DNA of 7,400 nucleotides from Acidobacteriota bacterium (GTDB taxonomy: Bacteria > Acidobacteriota > Vicinamibacteria > Vicinamibacterales > CAVVIG01). The position numbers were made by a program, and so were the translations under genes. Below, one piece after another: positions 1 to 5,841 of the stretch. The notes under the pieces are model-generated. The model saw only the letters and a program-made list of their open reading frames with translations. It did no database searches and was not told the DNA's origin. Position 1 is the first letter of the stretch. The number at the start of each line of letters is the position of its first letter. Location of the stretch: NCBI GenBank assembly GCA_003223775.1, contig QHWK01000310.1:1-7400 (forward strand), written 5' to 3'.

Positions 1-2
1 CG

Positions 3-407
3 GTCGTGATCTACACGTGCGATGAGATCATGCGCGGCGATCGGCTCGCGGCGTTCACGCCGGAGCCGGTGCGGGCGCCTGAACCCGCCGGGACGCCGGC
101 GTTCGACGAGGCTGCGCAGATTCTGTTCGCTGACGCAGGACAGCTGCTCGGCGCGCCGCGGCGGTTCATGGTCATCGATCGCGGCGCCGATCAGGCGATC
201 CATCCGGGACAGCGCCTGACGCTCTTCCGGCGCGAAAGCCGCGGCGAGCGGAAGCCGATCGTCGTCGGCGACGCGGTCGTCGTCGCCGTGAGGCGCGATT
301 CGGCGACGATCCGCGTCGACCGCGTGAACGATGCGATCGCATTCGGCGAGTTTGCGGCGCCGCAGCGGAAGGCGGAACCAGCGCCGGCCTCGGCGCGTCA
401 CCAGTAG
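3..407 (+). CDS. C-terminal part of an uncharacterised protein (5' end outside window)
   Basis: The reading frame is open from the first bases and stops with TAG at 405-407. The GTG at base 6 and the ATG at base 30 have no convincing ribosome binding site, and the frame continues upstream of them, so this is most likely the tail of a longer protein. The visible part (about 134 residues) has a proline-rich linker (EPVRAPEPAG), then a segment predicted to be rich in beta strands: RFMVIDRGADQAIHPGQRLT, then VVGDAVVVAVRRDSATIRV, ending in an Ala/Pro-rich tail. The 'IDRG-x-x-x-GI-x-PGQR' and 'GDAVVV...SATIRV' pattern resembles the C-terminal beta-barrel of LysM- or FlgT-C-like acidobacterial envelope proteins. 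I recognise the pattern but cannot name a function. It is convergent with the permease gene, with 15 bases between the two stop codons. Confidence 0.7.
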   Translation, partial: VVIYTCDEIMRGDRLAAFTPEPVRAPEPAGTPAFDEAAQILFADAGQLLGAPRRFMVIDRGADQAIHPGQRLTLFRRESRGERKPIVVGDAVVVAVRRDSATIRVDRVNDAIAFGEFAAPQRKAEPAPASARHQ

Positions 408-422
408 ACGAGCTCGCGCGCG

Positions 423-1358
423 TTATTCGTGGCGCAGCGCGATCATCGGATCCATCTGAATCGCGCGCCGCGCCGGGATGTAACACGCGACGACGCCGAC
501 CGCGATCAGGAGCGCGGCGACGCCGACGAACGTGGCCGGGTCGGTCGGCCGCACGCCGAACAGCACGCCGGCCATCAGGCGCGACACGATCAGCGCACAC
601 GCCAGGCCGACGATCGCGCCCGCGACGGTGAGCTTCAACCCCTGATACAGAATCGTCCGCAGGATCGTCCGCTTCTGCGCGCCGAGCGCGAGACGGAGGC
701 CGATCTCGCGCGTGCGGTCGCCGACCATGAACGAGACGACGCCGTAGATGCCGAGGCCCGCGAGCAGCAGCGCCGTGAGCGCGAACGCTCCCACGAGCTC
801 CATCGAGAACCGGCGCTCGGCGAGCGACGCCGACACGGTTTCCTTGAGCATGCGCGCGCCAAATACCGGCAGCGTCGGATCGATCGCCTGCACGAGCTCG
901 CGCACGGCATCGGGGGCTGCCGCCGGATCCATGTAGCCGCGCAGGAATATCGCGAGGTGCTTCGAGCGCCGCTGATACAGGCTCGAGAACACGAGCGGCA
1001 CGCGTGGGTCGGTCAGCGATTCGGTCCGCGCATCCGCGACGACGCCGACAATGGTCGCCCACGACGCCGCCGTCGGGGACAATTTCACGTGCTGCCCGAG
1101 TGCGTCCTCGTTCGGCCACAACAGTCGAGCCGTCGCCTCGTTGACGACGGCGTCCTGCCACAGATGATCGCGCCAGACCCAGCGCCGCGATTCGTAGAAG
1201 CGCTCGCCGACGAGCGTGACGTTGCCGAACGCGCGCCGCGCGGCCGCCCGCGCCTCGTCGGCGCTCAGGCCTTCCTCCTGCAGCCGCTCGATTTCGAGTT
1301 GCAGATGGGCGTCGACCTCCGCCCTGAAGTCCTCGTCGCTGCGCGTCGGTCTGAACAT
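423..1358 (-). CDS. ADOP-type FtsX/MacB permease, internally deleted remnant
   Basis: Family members are membrane permease subunits related to MacB/FtsX, normally about 800 aa with two FtsX-like halves. This one is only 311 aa. Residues 1-69 are the typical cytoplasmic prefix (FRAEVDAHLQLEIERLQEEG, then EARAAARRAFGN, ending in WRDHLWQD). The sequence then jumps directly to VVNEATARLLWPNEDALGQ, which in full-length relatives lies hundreds of residues further on, near the end of the second periplasmic domain. Three membrane segments follow (about 188-212, 242-266 and 275-295), with the DRTREIGLRLALGA coupling motif, PARRA, and the family ending DPMIALRHE. The first transmembrane helix, first FtsX domain and most periplasmic core are missing, so export of the remaining periplasmic part looks impossible. 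It is probably non-functional, although the frame is intact. ATG at 1358 was chosen because GGAGG lies 8 bases upstream and the prefix begins there; the frame stays open up to 1445. An assembly artefact is possible. Confidence 0.85.
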   Translation of the reverse strand: MFRPTRSDEDFRAEVDAHLQLEIERLQEEGLSADEARAAARRAFGNVTLVGERFYESRRWVWRDHLWQDAVVNEATARLLWPNEDALGQHVKLSPTAASWATIVGVVADARTESLTDPRVPLVFSSLYQRRSKHLAIFLRGYMDPAAAPDAVRELVQAIDPTLPVFGARMLKETVSASLAERRFSMELVGAFALTALLLAGLGIYGVVSFMVGDRTREIGLRLALGAQKRTILRTILYQGLKLTVAGAIVGLACALIVSRLMAGVLFGVRPTDPATFVGVAALLIAVGVVACYIPARRAIQMDPMIALRHE

Positions 1359-1366
1359 GGCGCTCG

Positions 1367-1371
1367 CCTCC
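1367..1371 (-). promoter_or_regulatory. Ribosome binding site of the permease remnant
   Basis: GGAGG on the minus strand, 8 bases before the ATG at 1358. It decides the start: the open frame reaches 1445, but the extra 29 residues do not resemble the family and have no such site. Confidence 0.7.
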
Positions 1372-1396
1372 GCCGCCCCGCCTAGCCGGCGCCTGC

Positions 1397-1447
1397 CGGG
1401 TAGACATTCAACCTGAGGATGGCGGACCTTCGGGTAGGATGTCAACC
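1397..1447 (-). repeat. Two 17-bp direct repeats upstream of the permease gene (possible operator)
   Basis: On the minus strand the unit GGTTGACATCCTACCCG (1447-1431) recurs as GGTTGAATGTCTACCCG (1413-1397). They match at 13 of 17 positions, differing only in a central block of four bases, and sit 34 bp apart, about three helical turns. They lie between the DUF2911 stop and the permease ribosome binding site. The first unit contains TTGACA, a perfect -35 hexamer, but no good -10 lies at the expected distance. Paired conserved ends at helical spacing suggest a dimeric regulator binding in tandem. ADOP permeases are often linked to PadR-type regulators, but no regulator gene is visible here, so that link is a guess. 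Confidence 0.5.
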
Positions 1448-1476
1448 CGAAATGCGCAGTCGCCGTTCGGCGCGCG

Positions 1477-2145
1477 TCACCGCGCGGTGAACGGCGCGCT
1501 GCCCATCGTCTTGCCCCACATGAGGGCCAGGCGTCCGCCGTCGTTCGTCATGTCGACGAAGCTCCACGTGAGCTCCTCGACGGCGAACGGCAGCGTGTCC
1601 ACCTTCATCGGAATACGCGCAACGTCCTTGTCGGGCGTATAGCCGTACGCGCCCCAGAGCGCCGTCTTGTCCTGCGGATCGAACTTCGCCTGCGCGGGCC
1701 AGCTCGACACGATCAGCGTCCACTGCGACGGCTTCAGATCGATGAACAGGCTGTATTCGCCGGCCGGGACGGTCTTCCCGCCGAAGGCGAGCGCCGCCTC
1801 TGTCTTGAGGCGCGTCGAGACGTTCGCGCCGGCGCGCCACACCGGCGGCGGCGGAAACCCTGCCGCGCCGACGTCGAGCGCCGCCTTGCCGTAGTTCTCG
1901 CCGGATCCGAACACGTCGCGCCCGCGCTGCAGCGGCCGGCCGTAGGTGACCTCGATCCACTTGCCGCCCTCGTAGTTCTCGCGTCCCAGCGTGAAGGCGG
2001 GCCGCGCCGGCTTCGCCCACGTGCCGAGGACCTGCGCATGCGCGCTGCCGGGGGGACTCATCGGCCGCGGCGGCGCGGTCTGCGCGAACACGAGTGCGCC
2101 GGCTGCGACCGCCGCGAGCATGATGATCGACACTGTTCGCCGCAT
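1477..2145 (-). CDS. Secreted DUF2911 family protein
   Basis: A 222-aa protein of unknown biochemical function. Residues 1-22 are a signal peptide (MRRTVSIIMLAAVAAGALVF, then AQ), so the product should act outside the cytoplasm. Family hallmarks appear in order: IEVTYGRPLQRGR (64-76), VFGSGENYG (78-86), VWRAGANVSTRL (102-113), GGKTVPAGEYSLF (122-134), WTLIVSS (142-148), KTALWGAYGY (160-169) and the C-terminal SFVDMTNDGG...PFTAR. The length and both ends look complete. A Pro-rich stretch GFPPPP (96-101) precedes the VWRAGAN motif. The start is well supported: GGAGG lies 5 bases before ATG 2145 and the signal peptide begins there. The gene lies 65 bp downstream of the ABC exporter on the same strand, so co-transcription is possible; I see no clear promoter in that gap. 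DUF2911 proteins are common in Acidobacteriota and Bacteroidota. Confidence 0.93.
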   Translation of the reverse strand: MRRTVSIIMLAAVAAGALVFAQTAPPRPMSPPGSAHAQVLGTWAKPARPAFTLGRENYEGGKWIEVTYGRPLQRGRDVFGSGENYGKAALDVGAAGFPPPPVWRAGANVSTRLKTEAALAFGGKTVPAGEYSLFIDLKPSQWTLIVSSWPAQAKFDPQDKTALWGAYGYTPDKDVARIPMKVDTLPFAVEELTWSFVDMTNDGGRLALMWGKTMGSAPFTAR

Positions 2146-2150
2146 GTGCT

Positions 2151-2155
2151 CCTCC
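2151..2155 (-). promoter_or_regulatory. Ribosome binding site of the DUF2911 gene
   Basis: GGAGG on the minus strand, 5 bases before the ATG at 2145. It is a strong site that fixes the start at the first residue of the signal peptide. The divergent upstream genes lack an equally placed site. Confidence 0.75.
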
Positions 2156-2210
2156 AGACATGAACTTTGCCGGATCGTGCCGCGGCGATGCTCTGCGTGG
2201 CCGATCGCGC

Positions 2211-3938
2211 TTACGAGGCCGCCAGCTCCTCTTCGAGCAGCTGCTTCTTGTGGAGCGCCGCGTAGAGACCGTTCCGGCGGATCAACGCGTCGTGCGTCCC
2301 GCGCTCGGCGATGCGGCCGTCGTCCAGCACGAAGATGACGTCGGCATCGCGCACGGTCGAGATGCGGTGCGACACGATGAGCGACGTGCGCTCCCGCATC
2401 ACGCCGCGCAGGCGCGACAGAATCTCCTCTTCCGTGTACGTGTCCACCGCCGACAGCGCATCGTCCAGAATCAGGATCCGCGGATCGACGACGATCGCGC
2501 GCGCGAGCGCCGTGCGCTGCTTCTGCCCGCCGGAGAGCGTGATGCCGCGCTCGCCGACCATCGTCTCGTAGCCGTGCGGGAAATCGGCGACGTCCTTGTC
2601 GAGCCGCGCGACGGCGGCGGCGGCGCGAATGCGATCGGCGCGGTCGCGCTCGTAGGGCGAGCCTTTCAGGCCCGCCTCCGGCAACCCTGAAGGCGCCGCC
2701 CGAGCGTGGTCGTTGGCGTCCAACCCGAACGGCACGTCGACGCCATCGATGAACACCGTGCCGGGCGGCGGATCGTGCAGCCGCGCGAGCAGCGAGATCA
2801 GCGTCGACTTGCCCGATCCTGTCGGGCCGACGAGCGCCGCCGTCTGCCCCGCCTCGATCGCCGCCGACACGTGCTGCAGAACGCGCGCGCCATCGCCGTA
2901 CGAAAACGTCAGGTCGCGAAACTCGATCGCCCCACGAATACTCTGCGGTTCTGGCTTCCTTTGCGCCGTTGGCTCGTCGGCGATCGCCGGCTGCGTCTCG
3001 AGCACCTCCAGCATCCGCTTCCACGACGCCATGCCGCGCTGGAGCATGTTCGTCACCCAACCGAAGGCGATCATCGGCCAGCTGAGCATCGTCAAGTACG
3101 CGTTGAAGGCGACGAACTGACCGAGCGTGATGCGTCCGGCGATCACCGCGCGGCCGCCCAGCCAGAGGACGACGAGCGCGCCGAGGCCGAGGAAGAAGCT
3201 CATGCTCGGAAAGAAGAATCCCTGGATCACAATCAGCCGGCGGTTGCGCGCGAGGTACTCGTCGTTCGATCGGCGGAACCGTTCGATCTCGGCGTCCTCC
3301 TGCCGGTACGCGCGGACGACGCGAACGCCGGACAGCGCTTCCTGCGCGACCGCGCTCACCTCGGAGAGCTGCGCCTGAATCTGCTCGAAGCGCTTGTGGA
3401 TCGCGCTGCCGAAGTACTTCACCGAGATCGACACGAACGGGAGCGGCACGAGCGACCAGAGCGTGAGCCGCGGATCGATCGACATCATTACCGCCAGCGC
3501 GACAGCGAACGTCAGAATCGTGTTCGCGGAGTACATCACCGACGGGCCGATCATCATGCGAACCGCGTTCAGATCGTTGGTGGCGCGCGACATCAGATCG
3601 CCGGTGCGGTGCGACTGGAAATACGCCAGCGGCAGCTTCTCCAGGTGCGCGAAGAAGTCGTTGCGCATGTCGTATTCGATGTCGCGCGACGCGCCGATCA
3701 TGATCCGGCGCTGCAGGAACTGGAAGAGGCCGCCGACGCAGCCGATCGCGAGGAGCAGCGCGCCGTACGCCGCGAGCTTCGTCCGCGTGACGCCGCGCGT
3801 CAGATCGTCGACGGCGTAGCCGAGCACGGTCGGCCCCGCCAGCCACACCGATCGCGTGACGACCACGCACGCCAGCCCGGCGACGAACTTGCCGCGGTAG
3901 CGGACCGCGTATCGAAAGAGGCGGCGAAACGGCGACAT
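2211..3938 (-). CDS. ABC exporter (fused membrane and ATPase domains) with damaged Q-loop region
   Basis: A 575-aa half-transporter of the MsbA/YheI multidrug or lipid exporter type. Residues 1-310 form the six-helix membrane domain, with the family motif GDLMSRATNDLNAVR (113-127), GVRVVRAYRQE (204-214) and LGQFVAFNAYLTML (272-285). The ATPase domain has Walker A GPTGSGKST (371-379), signature LSGGQKQRTALARA (468-481), Walker B ILILDD (488-493), D-loop SAVD and H-loop histidine in IVSHRIST (521-528). Position 493, normally the catalytic Glu, is Asp, as in the degenerate subunit of heterodimeric exporters; no partner gene is visible. Between IDGVDV (397-402) and RIRAAAAVARL (436-446), the usual 'IPL..LR..IGFVPQE.FLFSDTI.ENIA' stretch containing the Q-loop Gln is absent. 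FGLDANDHAR (404-413) follows directly, then about 22 foreign residues. The transporter is probably impaired. The start lacks a Shine-Dalgarno site but has a -10-like TATACT 7 bases upstream, consistent with leaderless translation. Confidence 0.93.
   Translation of the reverse strand: MSPFRRLFRYAVRYRGKFVAGLACVVVTRSVWLAGPTVLGYAVDDLTRGVTRTKLAAYGALLLAIGCVGGLFQFLQRRIMIGASRDIEYDMRNDFFAHLEKLPLAYFQSHRTGDLMSRATNDLNAVRMMIGPSVMYSANTILTFAVALAVMMSIDPRLTLWSLVPLPFVSISVKYFGSAIHKRFEQIQAQLSEVSAVAQEALSGVRVVRAYRQEDAEIERFRRSNDEYLARNRRLIVIQGFFFPSMSFFLGLGALVVLWLGGRAVIAGRITLGQFVAFNAYLTMLSWPMIAFGWVTNMLQRGMASWKRMLEVLETQPAIADEPTAQRKPEPQSIRGAIEFRDLTFSYGDGARVLQHVSAAIEAGQTAALVGPTGSGKSTLISLLARLHDPPPGTVFIDGVDVPFGLDANDHARAAPSGLPEAGLKGSPYERDRADRIRAAAAVARLDKDVADFPHGYETMVGERGITLSGGQKQRTALARAIVVDPRILILDDALSAVDTYTEEEILSRLRGVMRERTSLIVSHRISTVRDADVIFVLDDGRIAERGTHDALIRRNGLYAALHKKQLLEEELAAS
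2647..2706. repeat. REP-like palindromic element inserted in frame in the ABC exporter gene
   Basis: A 60-bp inverted-repeat block lies inside the ATPase domain coding sequence. The outer ends are CGCTCG (2647-2652) and CGAGCG (2701-2706); the inner ends are CCTTTCAGG (2662-2670) and CCTGAAGG (2686-2693). The left half also folds on its own: GGCGAGCCT (2656-2664) pairs with AGGCCCGCC (2668-2676) at 8 of 9 positions around a TTC loop. The right half (2680-2700) forms a more degraded second hairpin. The two-hairpin layout is like REP/BIME repeats. On the coding strand it contributes about 22 residues (AAPSGLPEAGLKGSPYERD region, residues 414-435) that have no counterpart in related exporters. 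It keeps the frame open. Whether other copies exist in the genome cannot be seen here. Confidence 0.6.
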
Positions 3939-3945
3939 CTTTTCG

Positions 3946-3951
3946 AGTATA
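3946..3951 (-). promoter_or_regulatory. -10 element of the ABC exporter gene, leaderless position
   Basis: TATACT on the minus strand (one mismatch to TATAAT) ends 7 bases before the ATG at 3938, so transcription would begin at or next to the start codon. No Shine-Dalgarno site is present in CGAAAAG before the ATG. No convincing -35 hexamer lies 16-18 bp upstream. Confidence 0.4.
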
Positions 3952-4005
3952 GTGCCGGCGCGGCAGCGGAACCTTATCGGTTACTTATGAAATACCGCTC
4001 CCTGC

Positions 4006-4011
4006 TAGAAT
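4006..4011 (+). promoter_or_regulatory. -10 element of cstA, near-leaderless position
   Basis: TAGAAT (one mismatch to TATAAT) lies 9 bases upstream of the cstA ATG at 4021. The intervening CCATTTGAT has no Shine-Dalgarno site. Transcription would start at or within a few bases of the start codon. The -35 region (around TTACTT, 3981-3986) is poor. The divergent region 3939-4020 is only 82 bp and is noticeably more AT-rich near this element than the surrounding DNA. Confidence 0.4.
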
Positions 4012-4020
4012 CCATTTGAT

Positions 4021-5841
4021 ATGCGTGCCCTGTACATCATCGTCCCCATCCTCGGCATTCTCGTCATCGCGTACCGCTACTACAGCGCCTTCATCGCTGC
4101 CAAGCTCTGGGTGCTGGACGATACGCGCGTCACGCCCGCGCACACCAAGAACGACGGCTCGAATTATTTTCCGACGACCCGGTGGGTGCTCTTCGGCCAC
4201 CATTTCGCCGCGATTGCCGGCGCCGGGCCGCTCGTCGGCCCCGTGCTCGCCGCGCAGTTCGGCTACGCGCCCGGGTTCATCTGGCTCGTCGCCGGCGTCT
4301 GCCTCGGCGGCGCGGTCCAGGATTCCTTCTGGCTGTGGGCGTCGGTGCGCCGCGGCGGGCGCTCCCTCTCCGACATCGCGCGGACCGAAGTGAGTCCGCT
4401 CGCCGGCCTCACCGCGGCCATCGCGGTGCTCTTCGTGCTCGTCATCGCGATGGCCGGGCTCGGCATCATCGTCGTCAACGCGCTCGCGGAGAGCGCGTGG
4501 GCGACCTTCACGATCTTCGTCACGATCCCGCTCGCGCTCGTGATGGGCTTCTACATGTTCCGCTGGCGCAAGGGATCGGTGACCGAGGCGACGATCGTCG
4601 GCATCACCGTGATGTTCCTGGCCGTGGTCCTCGGCAAGAACGTCGCGGAGTCGAGCATCGGCCACTGGTTCGTGCTCACCCATCATCAGGTGACGTTCGC
4701 GATGGCGCTCTACACGGTCGCGGCGGCGACGCTGCCGGTCTGGATGCTGCTCACGCCGCGCGCGTACCTGAGCACGTTCATGAAGATCGGCGTCATCGGC
4801 TTCCTCGTGCTCGGCGTGATAGTGATCAACCCGCCGCTCCAGGCGCCGGCGTTCTCGCAGTTCATCGGCGGCGGCGGCCCGGTGTTCCCCGGCGCGATGT
4901 TCCCGTTCGTCTTCATCACGATCGCGTGCGGGGCGATCTCCGGCTTCCACGCGCTCGTCTCAACGGGCACGACGTCGAAGATGATCGACCGCGAGACCGA
5001 CATCCGGCCGATCGGCTATGGGGCGATGCTGATCGAAGGCGTCGTCGGCGTCGTCGCGCTGATTACGGCGGCGTCGCTCCATCCGAACGACTACTACGCG
5101 ATCAACACCACGCCGGCGGTGTTCAAGACGCTCGGCCTGTCGGTCGTGAACCTGCCGGAGCTGCAGCGCGAGGTCGGCGAGATCGTGATCGGGCGCACCG
5201 GCGGCGCCGTCTCGCTCGCCGTCGGCATGGCGCAGATCTTCAGCGGGCTGCCCGGCATGCGCAACCTGATGGCGTACTGGTACCACTTCGCGATCATGTT
5301 CGAGGCGGTCTTCATCCTGACGACGATCGATTCGGGGACGCGCATCGGCCGCTTCCTGCTGCAGGAATTCGGCGGGCGCGTCTGGAAGCCGCTCAGCCGC
5401 ACCGACTCGGTGCCGGCGTCGCTCTTCGCGACCGTCGTGATCGTGCTGTCGTGGGCGTACTTCATCTGGACCGGCAACATCGCCACCGTGTGGCCGATGT
5501 TCGGCGTCGCCAACCAGCTGCTCGGCGTCGTCGCGTTCGCGGTCGGGACGACGCTCGTCATCAACATCGGGCGCCAGAAGTACGCGTGGATCACGTTCCT
5601 GCCGATGTGCTTCCTCTCGGTGACGACGCTCAGCGCCGGCTTCCTGAACATCCGCGACAATTTCTGGCCGCTCGTCGTCGGACCCGATCCGGCGCTCGTG
5701 GCGCAGGGCTACATCGATTCGATCTGCATGGCGATCATGATGGCCTGCGCCGTGATCATCCTCGTGACGACGTCGATGCGCTCGCTCAGCGTCCTGACCG
5801 GCCGCCAGCCGATGCTTTCGCTCGCGGAGGCGGAGGTCTAA
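4021..5841 (+). CDS. cstA: Carbon starvation protein CstA family transporter
   Basis: A 606-aa inner-membrane transporter of the CstA family (peptide and pyruvate uptake, typically raised under carbon limitation). The protein is hydrophobic throughout, with roughly 15-16 predicted membrane segments. Family motifs in order: VTPAHTKNDGSNYFPT (37-52), GHHFAAIAGAGPLVGPVLAA (59-78), VVNALAESAW (151-160), the hallmark GAISGFHALVSTGTTSKMI (304-322), IRPIGYGAMLIEG (328-340), SLPGM-equivalent SGLPGMRNLMAYWYHFAIMF (408-427), TTIDSGTRIGRF (434-445) and WPMFGVANQLL (491-501). N- and C-terminal boundaries and length fit the family and no lesion is visible. ATG 4021 begins the first membrane helix. It is divergent from the ABC exporter and lacks a Shine-Dalgarno site. 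Its TAA overlaps by two bases the minus-strand stop of the HupE-like frame (5838-5840). Which substrate it carries cannot be told from sequence. Confidence 0.95.
   Translation: MRALYIIVPILGILVIAYRYYSAFIAAKLWVLDDTRVTPAHTKNDGSNYFPTTRWVLFGHHFAAIAGAGPLVGPVLAAQFGYAPGFIWLVAGVCLGGAVQDSFWLWASVRRGGRSLSDIARTEVSPLAGLTAAIAVLFVLVIAMAGLGIIVVNALAESAWATFTIFVTIPLALVMGFYMFRWRKGSVTEATIVGITVMFLAVVLGKNVAESSIGHWFVLTHHQVTFAMALYTVAAATLPVWMLLTPRAYLSTFMKIGVIGFLVLGVIVINPPLQAPAFSQFIGGGGPVFPGAMFPFVFITIACGAISGFHALVSTGTTSKMIDRETDIRPIGYGAMLIEGVVGVVALITAASLHPNDYYAINTTPAVFKTLGLSVVNLPELQREVGEIVIGRTGGAVSLAVGMAQIFSGLPGMRNLMAYWYHFAIMFEAVFILTTIDSGTRIGRFLLQEFGGRVWKPLSRTDSVPASLFATVVIVLSWAYFIWTGNIATVWPMFGVANQLLGVVAFAVGTTLVINIGRQKYAWITFLPMCFLSVTTLSAGFLNIRDNFWPLVVGPDPALVAQGYIDSICMAIMMACAVIILVTTSMRSLSVLTGRQPMLSLAEAEV

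Noticed and set aside
172..1407. Long minus-strand open frame rich in Arg (411 codons)
   Set aside because: Out-of-frame shadow of the permease gene; composition is typical of GC-rich antisense or off-frame reading, and it has no family motifs.
1461..1472. Palindrome CGCCGTTCGGCG just past the DUF2911 stop
   Set aside because: The stem is only 4-5 bp and no T-tract follows on the minus strand, so it does not qualify as a terminator.
2630..2740. Two compensating frameshifts in the ABC exporter instead of deletion plus insertion
   Set aside because: The displaced family segment FGLDANDHAR and both flanks are in the same frame, and the other two frames show no VPQE-like sequence, so a frameshift does not restore the Q-loop.
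2211..3870. Upstream part of a very long minus-strand frame that runs into the DUF2911 gene
   Set aside because: Off-frame reading of the exporter; the real protein begins at ATG 2145 with a ribosome binding site and signal peptide.
2706..4019. 437-codon plus-strand open frame opposite the ABC exporter
   Set aside because: Arg/Glu/His-rich shadow of a clear exporter gene on the other strand, with no motifs or start signals.
3987..4019. Ten-codon leader ORF (MKYRSLLESI) ending one base before the cstA ATG
   Set aside because: Tempting as a translational coupling leader, but it has no ribosome binding site, and the probable -10 of cstA lies inside it, so it would not be transcribed from that promoter.
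3985..4950. 321-codon minus-strand open frame opposite cstA
   Set aside because: Low-complexity Asp/Glu/Arg/His shadow of the intact cstA gene.
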